Notes under the pieces: model-generated
What the model was told of the DNA's origin: nothing
The model's input: the letters and a program-made list of their open reading frames with translations, nothing else
Databases searched by the model: none
Assembly: GCF_000332815.1 (NCBI RefSeq)
Contig: NZ_AOFD01000025.1
Span: 1 to 58,805, forward strand
Direction: 5' to 3'
Source of the DNA: Arthrobacter nitrophenolicus
GTDB taxonomy: Bacteria; Actinomycetota; Actinomycetes; Actinomycetales; Micrococcaceae
DNA: 58,805 bases
Translations under genes and position numbers: made by a program
Shown: positions 37,010 through 44,951 of the stretch, piece after piece
How the letters are laid out: every line of letters starts with the position of its first letter
How positions within the stretch are numbered: position 1 is the stretch's first letter

Positions 37010-38344
37010 TCATTCCCCAGCTGCTGCCACGGCGGCCTTGGGTTCCTTGGGCGGCAGCGGCTGCGGATTGAGGAACGCGCCGGCAATTAGCGGTGCGGCG
37101 AGTTCCACCTGCCAGTCCCGCGCACCCAGGGCCCGCAGCTCGGCAGCGACCGATGCCTCGCTGATGTGGGCGGGAGGCCGCCACGCCACGCGCCGCAGGA
37201 AATCAGGGGTGAGGAGGTTCTCCAGTGGCAGGTTCAGCTCTTCGGCCTTCTCCTGCAGCAAGGGCCGGGCCGTGGCCAGCCGCGCAGCGGCTTCCGGGTC
37301 GCGGTCCGCCCAGACGCGGGGCGGGGGCGGGGCGTTGGTCGCCAGGTGCAGCGGCGGCAGTTCCTCAAGGTCCCGGGCGGCGGCAATGCAGCGCAGCCAG
37401 CGCGGAGCCTCCCGCTGCGCCGCCCTGCCATGGAAGCCCTTGGTGCCCAGCAGCTGCGGGACGGTGGCGGGCATGGCCTTCGCGGCCGCCACCAGGGCGG
37501 AGTCGGGGATCAGTCGTCCCGGTGCCACGTCCCGTTTCTGTGCCAGCGAGTCGCGTTCCAGCCACAGCTCCCGGACGGCGGCGAGCTGGCGGCGGTCCCG
37601 GATCTGGTGCAGGCCGGAGGTCTTCCGCCAGGGATCGACCCGCGGCGGCGCCACGCCGGCGGCGAGGATGGCTGCAAACTCCTGCTCGGCGTAACCGAGC
37701 TTCCCGTCGGCTTCCAGGAGTTCCACCAGCTCCTCGCGCAGCTCGCTGAGGACCTCGACGTCCAGGGCGGCATAGCGGAGCCAGGGCTCGGGCAGGGGCC
37801 TGGTGGACCAGTCCGCCGCCGAATGCTCCTTGGCGAGGCTGAATCCCAGGAGCTGCTCGATGACTGCGGCCAGGCCAACCCGGGGCAGGCCTGCCAGGCG
37901 CGCGGCGAGTTCGGTGTCGAAGAGCTTGTCCGGCCACATGCCCAGCTCCAGCAGGCACGGCAGGTCCTGGGTGGCGGCGTGCAGGATCCATTCGACGCCG
38001 CGGAGGGCGTCGTTGATGATGCTGAGGTCCTCGAAGGGTTCGGGATCGATCAGCCAGGTTCCGGCGCCTTCGCGGCGGATCTGGACCAGGAACGCCCGCT
38101 GCCCGTAACGGAAACCGGAAGCGCGTTCGGCGTCGACCCCCGCCGGACCGGTGCCGGCGGCAATGGCGGCGGCGCACCGCTCCAGCCCCGCCTGGGTTTC
38201 GATGACCAGCGGCACGCCCTCCCGGGGCGCTGCCAGTTCAATGATTTCGGGGATGGGGCTGTCGAAGCCTTCCACCGTGATGTGGGGTGCGGTATCAGCA
38301 GCCGGGACGCCGGCCGTGGTGTTTTCCGAAATGTTAGGGGTCAT
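37010..38344 (-). CDS. Ribonuclease D-like exonuclease with HRDC domain
   Basis: 444 aa. DEDD exonuclease residues are visible in GVDAERASGFRYG (D, E), in the Asp of the LFDTELAARLAG segment, and in YAALDVEVLSEL. The HRDC nucleic-acid-binding domain covers residues ~235-310 (LWLERDSLAQKRDVAPGRLIPDS). It probably trims the 3' ends of tRNA or other RNAs. The ATG at 38344 lies nine bases after TAAACT, so the mRNA may be nearly leaderless. The DUF3000 gene is upstream and the dxs/fadB region beyond, an order conserved in Actinobacteria. Confidence 0.85.
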   Translation of the reverse strand: MTPNISENTTAGVPAADTAPHITVEGFDSPIPEIIELAAPREGVPLVIETQAGLERCAAAIAAGTGPAGVDAERASGFRYGQRAFLVQIRREGAGTWLIDPEPFEDLSIINDALRGVEWILHAATQDLPCLLELGMWPDKLFDTELAARLAGLPRVGLAAVIEQLLGFSLAKEHSAADWSTRPLPEPWLRYAALDVEVLSELREELVELLEADGKLGYAEQEFAAILAAGVAPPRVDPWRKTSGLHQIRDRRQLAAVRELWLERDSLAQKRDVAPGRLIPDSALVAAAKAMPATVPQLLGTKGFHGRAAQREAPRWLRCIAAARDLEELPPLHLATNAPPPPRVWADRDPEAAARLATARPLLQEKAEELNLPLENLLTPDFLRRVAWRPPAHISEASVAAELRALGARDWQVELAAPLIAGAFLNPQPLPPKEPKAAVAAAGE

Positions 38345-38413
38345 GATGCCCTTAGTTTACCGGGCAGTCCCGGAAAGGCGGCCTGCCTGCGCGCCGGCAC
38401 CGGTACCCGTGCA

Positions 38414-39064
38414 CTAGTTCCGGCGCCGGTGCGGCAGGGGCGTCACGCCGTCAGGCAGCGGAGGCAGGCCGGCGAACGTGCAGACCATGTCCGACCACGC
38501 TTCCAGGTGGGCAGTGACGTCCGGGGACGCCGGGGTCCACGACGCCCGGAGCTCGATGTCGATGGACCCCGGCCGTTCAGCCAGGGTGCCGAAGCTCTCG
38601 GAAAGGACCCGCGTGGCCGTGCCGCCCGCCGCCCGGTACGGCGCCTTGTGGTTCTCCAGCGCCTCCACCAGCCAGGTCCAGGCCACTGTTCCGAGCATTT
38701 CGTCGTTGCCCATCTCCGGCTCCAACTCGGCCCTGATGTAGGTCACGATCCGGAATTCGCCGTCCCAGACGTCCGAGCCCTCGGGGTCGTGCAGCAGGAT
38801 GAACCGTCCGGTTGCCAGTTCCGTTTCGGAGTCGTCACCGGATCCCTGGGCGGCGGCCAGGGCCATGGCGGCGGGTCCGTGGAGGGGAGTGGAAGGAGTG
38901 GCGGCACCGGGCGCCATGACTTCCGCTCCCAGCGCGACGGCGAAGGGTGCCAGGCGCGCGGGCGCAGGGATTTCCGCGAGGCGGAGTTCCTTGCGGCACC
39001 GGGCTTTCCTGAGGGTTCCCAAGGCGTGGAGGAAATCCGGGGGAACCTGGTCAAGTGCGTTCAC
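38414..39064 (-). CDS. DUF3000 family protein
   Basis: 216 aa, soluble. It begins MNALDQVPPDFLHALGTLRKARCRKELRL and ends GLPPLPDGVTPLPHRRRN, both typical of the actinobacterial DUF3000 family next to the HRDC ribonuclease. The central strand-rich part (GRFILLHDPEGSDVWDGEFR) is conserved. No catalytic motif is recognisable. The GTG at 39064 follows TAATCT by six bases without a ribosome site, a leaderless arrangement. Confidence 0.8.
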   Translation of the reverse strand: MNALDQVPPDFLHALGTLRKARCRKELRLAEIPAPARLAPFAVALGAEVMAPGAATPSTPLHGPAAMALAAAQGSGDDSETELATGRFILLHDPEGSDVWDGEFRIVTYIRAELEPEMGNDEMLGTVAWTWLVEALENHKAPYRAAGGTATRVLSESFGTLAERPGSIDIELRASWTPASPDVTAHLEAWSDMVCTFAGLPPLPDGVTPLPHRRRN

Positions 39065-39070
39065 CTTGGC

Positions 39071-39076
39071 AGATTA
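39071..39076 (-). promoter_or_regulatory. Predicted -10 of a leaderless promoter for DUF3000
   Basis: Minus-strand TAATCT, six bases, then GTG at 39064. It lies between the DUF3000 start and the 3' end of the threonine aldolase gene. Confidence 0.5.
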
Positions 39077-39121
39077 CGCAACAGGCCGCGGCAGGGCGGG
39101 AAGGCTCGCCGTCACCGGCGG

Positions 39122-40234
39122 CTAGGTGCCCTGCCCGCTCCGGTAACCGCGGAGTTCGTGGCGGATTGCGGCGGCGAAGGCATCAACATCCTCCTCGGTG
39201 GTGTCGAAGGAGCACATCCAGCGGACTTCCCCGGCGGCCTCGTTCCAGTCGTAGAACCGGAAGGACGTGCGCAGCCTGTCCGCCACGCCTGGCGGGAGGA
39301 TGGCAAAGACACCGTTGGATTCGGTTTTCTGCGTGGGCCGGACACCGTCGATGGTGTCGACGGCGGCGCGCAGGCGGGCAGCCATGGCGTTGGCGTGCGC
39401 GGCGGACCGCAGCCAGAGGCCGCCGTCGAGGAGGGCGATGAACTGGGCGGACAGGAAGCGCATCTTGGAGGCCAGCTGCATGTTCATCTTGCGGAGGTAG
39501 ACCAGCCCGTGCGCGGCCTCCGGGTTGAGCGCCACCACCACCTCGCCGAACAGCAGGCCGTTCTTGGTGCCCCCGAAGGAGAGGATGTCCACCCCGGCGT
39601 CGCGGGTGAAATCCCGCAGCGGGACCTGCAGGTGGGCGGCGGCGTTGGCCAGCCGGGCGCCGTCCATGTGCAGCTTCATGCCCCGGGCATGGACGTGGTC
39701 CGCAATGGCGCGGACTTCCTGCGGGGTATAGCAGGTGCCAAGCTCGGTGGTCTGGGTGATGGAGACGGCCAGTGGCTGGGCACGGTGTTCGTCGCCCCAG
39801 CCCCAGGCCTCGCGGTCGATCAGTTCGGGCGTCAGCTTGCCGTTGGGGGTGGGAACCTGCAGCAGCTTGATGCCGCCGATCCGCTCGGGGGCGCCGTTCT
39901 CATCCATGTTGATGTGCGCGGTGGAGGCGCACACCACGGCACCCCAGCGGGGCAGCAGCGACTGCAGGGCAAGGACGTTGGCGCCGGTCCCGTTGAAGAC
40001 GGGAAAGCATTCGATGCCGGGGCCGAAATGCTCCGCCATCAGTTCCTGCAGCCGTGCCGTGTAGTCATCCTCCCCGTAGGAGACCTGGTGTCCGCCGTTC
40101 GCGGCGGCAAGGGCCGCGAGGATCTCGGGATGGACGCCGGAGTAGTTGTCCGAGGCAAAGCCGCGCACGCCGGGATCGTGCAGCCGAGCCGCGTGCCCGG
40201 TTTCTGCCGTTGTTGTTGTCATGCTTTTGCTCAC
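39122..40234 (-). CDS. ltaE: Low-specificity L-threonine aldolase
   Basis: 370 aa, a fold-type I PLP enzyme. The phosphate/substrate His is in STAHINMDENGAPE, the cofactor Asp in KLHMDGARLANAA, and the Schiff-base Lys in ILSFGGTKNGLL. It interconverts L-threonine or allo-threonine with glycine and acetaldehyde. Start: GTG at 40234 (MSKSMTTTT) lies six bases after TAGACT, so it was preferred to the internal ATG at 40222. Aromatic beta-eliminating lyases are related but lack the STAHIN pattern. Confidence 0.87.
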   Translation of the reverse strand: MSKSMTTTTAETGHAARLHDPGVRGFASDNYSGVHPEILAALAAANGGHQVSYGEDDYTARLQELMAEHFGPGIECFPVFNGTGANVLALQSLLPRWGAVVCASTAHINMDENGAPERIGGIKLLQVPTPNGKLTPELIDREAWGWGDEHRAQPLAVSITQTTELGTCYTPQEVRAIADHVHARGMKLHMDGARLANAAAHLQVPLRDFTRDAGVDILSFGGTKNGLLFGEVVVALNPEAAHGLVYLRKMNMQLASKMRFLSAQFIALLDGGLWLRSAAHANAMAARLRAAVDTIDGVRPTQKTESNGVFAILPPGVADRLRTSFRFYDWNEAAGEVRWMCSFDTTEEDVDAFAAAIRHELRGYRSGQGT

Positions 40235-40240
40235 GCTTTC

Positions 40241-40246
40241 AGTCTA
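40241..40246 (-). promoter_or_regulatory. Predicted -10 of a leaderless promoter for the threonine aldolase gene
   Basis: Minus-strand TAGACT, six bases (GAAAGC), then GTG. The hexamer is identical to those of the DinB and mtr genes. Confidence 0.55.
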
Positions 40247-40253
40247 GGTACAG

Positions 40254-40987
40254 TCACTGCGGCGGCTGGCCGGCCAGCCGGAGTCGCGCGCCGTTCAGTT
40301 CGTCCGCGGGCGCCTTGAAGAGCCGGACGACGGCGGCTGCCAGCTCCTCCACGTCCGTGGCCCCGGGGAAGGATCGTTCCGGGTTCCTGCGCCGCAGGCC
40401 TTCGTCCACCAGGGCCTTCACCACCAGCACGACGGCGGCAGCTGCCCGCCGTCCGCCTTGCGGAAGCCGTCTGCCATCGCCATGGTCCAGGCTTCAGCGG
40501 CCGCCTTGGCGGCGACATAGCTGGCCACCCCTGCCGCAGGCTGGTCGAGGGCCGTGGAGGAGACCATGGCGAACCTGCCGTTGGCCGAGGCGGCGATGTC
40601 ATCGAAGAACACACGGGAGACATTGCGCAGCGTGGTGACCGCGCCCTGGTGCAGGAAGTCCCAGTCTTCGTCGGACTGGTCCGGGATGCCGGTGGCGCCG
40701 CGCCAGCCGCCCACCAGGTGGATCACCGCGTCCACCGGCCCGGCGGCTGCGGAAACATCCTCCCGCAGTCGCCGGACGTCGTCGAGCCTGGCAAGGTCGC
40801 ACACCAGGGGCGTGACGCCGTCGCCCGCCTGCTGTGCCGCTGCCTCGATCCGCTGCCGGTCCGAGCCGACCGTGAAGACCCGGCAACCTGCATGGTTAAG
40901 CGCACGGGCCACCGCCACGCCGGAGGCGCCGCTGCCGCCCGTGACCAGGACGTTCAGTGGGGATTCTTCGGCCCGGGGGCTGCTCAC
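40254..40987 (-). pseudogene. SDR-family NAD(P)-dependent oxidoreductase (one apparent frameshift)
   Basis: 244 aa when one base near 40441 is restored (giving DGGxAAAVVLVVKALVDEG and then ...FKAPADELNGARLRLAGQPPQ). The Rossmann loop is VTGGSGASGVAVA, the catalytic pair is Tyr and Lys in SYVAAKAAAE with Ser in VSSTAL upstream. It is a classical short-chain dehydrogenase or NAD(P)-binding protein of unknown substrate. The GTG start overlaps the DUF6421 stop, so the two genes are an operon. The single missing base is probably a sequence error. Confidence 0.78.
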
Positions 40988-42351
40988 AGTGCGGAGCTGC
41001 CGGTGATGCCGGCCGTGGACTCGATGACGGGGCGCATTTTCTTCTCCAATGCCTCGTAGAACATGGACAGCGGGAATTCGTCGTCCAGCACCTGGTCGGT
41101 GAGGCCGCGCGGCGGACCGGACAGGGGCAGTGCGTCCGGTCCCTTGGCCCAGACCGATGCCGGATTCGGGGTGACCGTTGCGGAGATCAGCTCGTAGGCC
41201 GCCAGCCAGTGGGCGGTCTTGGGCCGGTCGATCGAGCGCCAGTACAGCTCATCAATGGCGGTGCCGAGGGCGATGACGGCGTCGGCGACTTCATCCCAGT
41301 CGATGGTGAGCCGCGTGTCGGTCCAGTGGAGGACATGGTGCTGGTGCAGCCAGGCGAAGAGGAGCTGTCCGCCGAGGCCGTCGTAGTTGCGGACCCGGCT
41401 GCCGGTGATCGCGAAGCGGAAGATGCGGTCGAAGATGATGGCGTACTGCACCAGCTTCGCGTGCCGGCGTGCCTCAGGATCCGCGTCCTCGTCCTGCTCG
41501 ATCCGCACGGACTCGCGGAAGGCAGTCAGGTCGCAGCGGAGCTCTTCCAGGGAGTACAGGAAGAACGGCATGCGCTGCTTGATCATGAACGGGTCGAAGG
41601 GCAGGTCGCCGCGCATGTGGGTGCGGTCGTGGATCAGGTCCCACATCACGAAGGTGGCTTCCGTGAGGTCCTGGTCGGCGAGCATGTCCGCGGCGCCTTC
41701 CGGCAGGTCCAGGCAGGTGATTCCGGCGGCCGCCTTCAGGACGCGGCGGAAGCGGGCTGCTTCCCGGTCGGCGAAGATCGCGCCCCAGGTGAAGGTGGGG
41801 GTTTCGCTGACTGCGACGGTTTCCGGGAAGAGGACGGCGGAATTGGTGTCGTAGCCGGTGGTGAAGTCCAGGAAGCGGATGGGGACGAACAGCTTGTTGG
41901 AGTAGTCCCCGCCTTCCAAACCGGCGATGAATTCAGGCCAGATCACCTCGATGAGGACTGCTTCCACCAGGCGGCTGCTGCTGCCGTTCTGCGTGTACAT
42001 GGGGAAGATGACCAGGTGCTGCAGGCCGTCCCGGCGCTGTTGCTGCGGCTGGAAGGCGAGCAGGGAGGACAGAAAATCGGGCACTCCGAACCCTCCTGCC
42101 TGCCACGCTGCGAAGTCGCTGCAGGCGGCGTCGAGGTATGCGGCGTCGTGCGGGAACGCGGGGGCCAGGGCGCGGACGGCGTCGATGATCGCGTCCACGG
42201 AAGCGGAAGCCGCGGCGTGCGCAGCCGTGTCCGGGATTGAACCGTCCTGGGCCTGCAGCGGCTGGAGGGCTGCGGCCGCGGCCTTGAGCCGGAGCCAGTC
42301 AGGGTTGGTGGCGGAGATCCCCGTCAGGGCGGTGGTCAGGACTTCAGTCAT
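40984..42351 (-). CDS. DUF6421 family protein
   Basis: 455 aa, soluble, mostly helical. It has conserved-looking stretches VMWDLIHDRTHMRGDLPFDPFMIKQRMPFF, with two His and several acidic residues that could form a metal or active site. No known enzyme motif is recognised. The ATG at 42351 (MTEVLTTAL) has AAAGG upstream, so the 17-codon extension to 42402 is rejected. Its stop overlaps the start of the SDR gene (GTGA), implying a shared transcript and perhaps a shared substrate. Confidence 0.72.
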   Translation of the reverse strand: MTEVLTTALTGISATNPDWLRLKAAAAALQPLQAQDGSIPDTAAHAAASASVDAIIDAVRALAPAFPHDAAYLDAACSDFAAWQAGGFGVPDFLSSLLAFQPQQQRRDGLQHLVIFPMYTQNGSSSRLVEAVLIEVIWPEFIAGLEGGDYSNKLFVPIRFLDFTTGYDTNSAVLFPETVAVSETPTFTWGAIFADREAARFRRVLKAAAGITCLDLPEGAADMLADQDLTEATFVMWDLIHDRTHMRGDLPFDPFMIKQRMPFFLYSLEELRCDLTAFRESVRIEQDEDADPEARRHAKLVQYAIIFDRIFRFAITGSRVRNYDGLGGQLLFAWLHQHHVLHWTDTRLTIDWDEVADAVIALGTAIDELYWRSIDRPKTAHWLAAYELISATVTPNPASVWAKGPDALPLSGPPRGLTDQVLDDEFPLSMFYEALEKKMRPVIESTAGITGSSAL

Positions 42352-42494
42352 CGTCGGCTGCCTTTCTGGTTGCTTGCTGTCTACGGGGAGCGTAGCAAGC
42401 AATCAGAAGAACTAATCTCAAAAGCGGCCCAGACCAAGAAACACTGTTGCTCGGGGCCGAATCGAAGGGCCTGAGCCCTGCCGGTGCTGGGGGA

Positions 42495-43043
42495 TCAGGC
42501 CTCGGGGCTTCCGCCGCTGACCTGCGGTTCTTCCCGCGGAACCAGCTTCAGGGACACCGAGTTGATGCAGTAGCGCTGGTCTGTGGGGGTGCCATAGCCC
42601 TCACCCTCGAAGACGTGGCCAAGGTGGGAGTCGCAGGTTCCGCAGCGGACTTCCACGCGGTCCATGCCGAGGGTGCGGTCGTGGATGTAGCGGACCTTCC
42701 CCTCAGCCAGCGGAGCCCAGAAGGACGGCCATCCGCAGTGCGAGTCGAACTTCTCGTTGCTGGTGAACAGTTCCGCCCCGCAGGCGCGGCACTGGTAGAC
42801 GCCCGCGGTGTGGGTGTCCCAGTACTCTCCCGTGAAGGGACGCTCGGTGCCGGCCTGCCGCAGGACGTAGAACTCCTCCGGAGTCAGTTCCTGCCGCCAT
42901 TCGGCGTCGCTTTTCCGGACGGTACCGGCCCTGTCGCTGGCTTCCGTGGCGGACTCCTCCCGGGCGGTGTCCTGTCCTGCCGCAGGATCCGCGACGGCGT
43001 GGGTGGCCCGGTTGCGGAAGATGCTGTTCTCGAAGATGTTCAT
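42495..43043 (-). CDS. msrB: Peptide-methionine (R)-S-oxide reductase
   Basis: 182 aa. Zinc ligands C85/C88 (CRAC) and C134/C137 (CGTC), catalytic C159 in QRYCINS, and a second Cys at 103 in SHCGWPSF. It repairs methionine-R-sulfoxide in oxidised proteins with thioredoxin. The core starts near VRKSDAEWRQELTPEEFYVLR (residue 42); the preceding ~41 residues are an unusual acidic, Ala-rich extension, but no closer in-frame start exists. The Usp-like gene lies 14 bases upstream on the same strand. Confidence 0.9.
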   Translation of the reverse strand: MNIFENSIFRNRATHAVADPAAGQDTAREESATEASDRAGTVRKSDAEWRQELTPEEFYVLRQAGTERPFTGEYWDTHTAGVYQCRACGAELFTSNEKFDSHCGWPSFWAPLAEGKVRYIHDRTLGMDRVEVRCGTCDSHLGHVFEGEGYGTPTDQRYCINSVSLKLVPREEPQVSGGSPEA

Positions 43044-43057
43044 ACGGTTGCCAACGC

Positions 43058-43546
43058 TCAGGAGTCGCCGATAAATCCCGAACCCGCATACAGGTGCAGC
43101 ACGGGCACGCCCAGCCGGTCCTGCGCCTTGTTGGCCCAGTCCGTATGGAAGGTGTCTGCCACCGCATGGGGCCGGGTGATCACCACTGCCTGGGACGCGC
43201 CGGTCTCGCGGACCTTGGCCACCAGGCCGTCAACAGCTCCGCCCTCAACAACCTCACCCGAAACGCCACTGCCCAGTCCTTCCAGCGCAGCGACCGAAAC
43301 CGCCAGCGTCTCCGCCGCATGGGCCGCTCGGTACCCGGATCAGGTGCGCCCGCCGTCAGTTCCGGAAGGCCTTGGCAATATCCAGCAGGGAAAGGTTCTC
43401 GAGGAAATCCACCAGCAGGTGCCGTTCGGTGTTGGCCGGTACCAGGACAAGGAGCGTGTCTCTGCCCCGTCCACGAGCCGTTCGATGTTCACGCGGTCGT
43501 CCGCGCCCAGGGGTTCTTCGGTCAGGATGACGATGGGTTCGCTCAT
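43058..43546 (-). pseudogene. Usp-like conserved protein (three apparent frameshifts)
   Basis: About 163 aa when three missing bases are restored, near 43458, 43372 and 43330. The repaired protein starts MSEPIVILTEEPLGADD, runs through LLVDFLENLSLLDIAKAFREL and ends PVLHLYAGSGFIGDS. Because three deletions add up to one codon, the first and last parts share a frame. A Rossmann-like alternation of strands and helices and the ending resemble universal stress proteins, but no ATP loop is seen. It was named only by this resemblance. The ATG at 43546 follows TAGGCT by six bases. Confidence 0.6.
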
Positions 43547-43552
43547 GGCCTT

Positions 43553-43558
43553 AGCCTA
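43553..43558 (-). promoter_or_regulatory. Predicted -10 of a leaderless promoter for the Usp-like gene
   Basis: Minus-strand TAGGCT, six bases, then ATG. It is divergent from the alpha/beta-hydrolase gene, whose ATG at 43649 follows AAGAAT by six bases, so both genes in this 102-bp gap look leaderless. Confidence 0.5.
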
Positions 43559-43648
43559 GCCCTGTGCCGGGGGAGCCGCACCCGGCCGGCGGGCGCGTCC
43601 GCGGTCCCGGAATGCGGGCTACCGTCCGCGGGCGGTAAGAATAGTGGC

Positions 43649-44950
43649 ATGGCTCTTTTCCAGCGCACCGGCCCGGCCCCCGTACAGTCCGCCAGCGAAA
43701 CCGGGGGCATGTCACTGCGGACCAAGTGGGCCATCGGCGGCGCGATCGGCGGCGGTGCCCTGGCCGGACTCCTTGCCACCGGCTCCTCGGCCCTGGCGGT
43801 CTACTTCGCCCGGCGGGTCATCACCCCCTCCCGGCAGCGGACCGCGGACCAGGAGGTGCTGGCTGTGATCAGGGACGGCCAGAAACAGCAGGTGATCCTT
43901 GCCGCCACCGACGACACCACCGTGGACGGTGTGTACGGGTTCTTCTTCGACGGCGGCCAGGGGCACGCGCGGATCGGCCGGATCGTGTCCTATTCCCCAT
44001 CGGAACGGACGGTGCTGCGCGAGGTGGAAGCCGTGTACGCCGGCGACCTCTCCACCGCACGCTGGGGCTGGTGGAGCGGGGCCGTCCACCCGGACCCGGC
44101 CGCCGTCGGGCTTCCCGCGGAGGACGTGCTGATCCCGGTGGACCGCGGCGAGGCACCGGCGTGGCTGGTGCGTGCGGGCGGCAATGCCCGGACGTGGGCG
44201 GTGATGGTGCACGGCCGGGGCGCCAGCCGGCAGGAGGCGCTGCGTGCCGTGGGGCCGGCGCTGGAACTTGGCCTGACCAGCCTGCTGGTCTCGTACCGCA
44301 ACGACGGGCTCGCACCCTCGGCCGGTGACGGGCGGTATGGCCTGGGCTCCACCGAATGGCGGGACATTGAGGCCGCAATCGAGTACGCACTGGCCAACGG
44401 CGCCGAGGAGATCGTGCTGTTCGGCTGGTCGATGGGAGGCGCCATCTGCCTGCAGACCGCCGACCTGTCCCGGTACCGGCACCTGGTCCGTGCCATGGTG
44501 CTCGATGCCCCGGTGATCGACTGGGTCAACGTCCTGGCGCACCACGCCCAGATCAACCGGATTCCGTCCCTGGTGGGCCGGTACGGGCAGCTGATGCTCG
44601 GGCATCCGCTCGGGCGCAGGCTGACCGGGCTCGCCGCGCCCGTGGACCTGAAGGAGATGGACTGGGTGGTCCGTGCCGTGGAACTGCGGACGCCCACGCT
44701 GATCATCCACAGCGTTGACGACGAATATGTGCCCTACAAGCCGTCCACGCTGCTGGCCGAACGGAACCCGGAGATGGTCACCTTCGAGCCGTTCCAGCAG
44801 GCCCGCCACACGAAGGAGTGGAACGTGGACCCGGAGCGCTGGGAGCGGCTCGTGAAAGCCTGGTTGCGGCAGCAGCTCGCGCCGCGGCTCAATCCCGGGT
44901 CCGCTGCCGCGCCGCGCTCGCCGGCCCGGCAAGCGCCGGCGGGGGAATGA
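43649..44950 (+). CDS. Alpha/beta-hydrolase fold protein, membrane-anchored
   Basis: 433 aa. One N-terminal membrane helix (residues ~27-55, WAIGGAIGGGALAGLLATGSSALAVYF) is followed by an unknown ~100-residue region and then the hydrolase fold: nucleophile elbow GWSMGG, oxyanion stretch VMVHGRGASRQEALR, acid in HSVDDEYVPY and the catalytic His in QARHTKEWN. It is probably a lipase, esterase or peptidase at the cytoplasmic or outer membrane face. It starts on a likely leaderless mRNA and leads an operon with an aldehyde dehydrogenase (one base away) and an SDR. Confidence 0.83.
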   Translation: MALFQRTGPAPVQSASETGGMSLRTKWAIGGAIGGGALAGLLATGSSALAVYFARRVITPSRQRTADQEVLAVIRDGQKQQVILAATDDTTVDGVYGFFFDGGQGHARIGRIVSYSPSERTVLREVEAVYAGDLSTARWGWWSGAVHPDPAAVGLPAEDVLIPVDRGEAPAWLVRAGGNARTWAVMVHGRGASRQEALRAVGPALELGLTSLLVSYRNDGLAPSAGDGRYGLGSTEWRDIEAAIEYALANGAEEIVLFGWSMGGAICLQTADLSRYRHLVRAMVLDAPVIDWVNVLAHHAQINRIPSLVGRYGQLMLGHPLGRRLTGLAAPVDLKEMDWVVRAVELRTPTLIIHSVDDEYVPYKPSTLLAERNPEMVTFEPFQQARHTKEWNVDPERWERLVKAWLRQQLAPRLNPGSAAAPRSPARQAPAGE

Positions 44951-44951
44951 C

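Noticed and set aside
37166..40318. A 1050-codon open frame on the plus strand across the ribonuclease D, DUF3000 and threonine aldolase genes
   Set aside because: It is antisense to three well-recognised genes, has low-complexity Gly/Val/His-rich translation and no domain. Long antisense frames are common in high-GC DNA.
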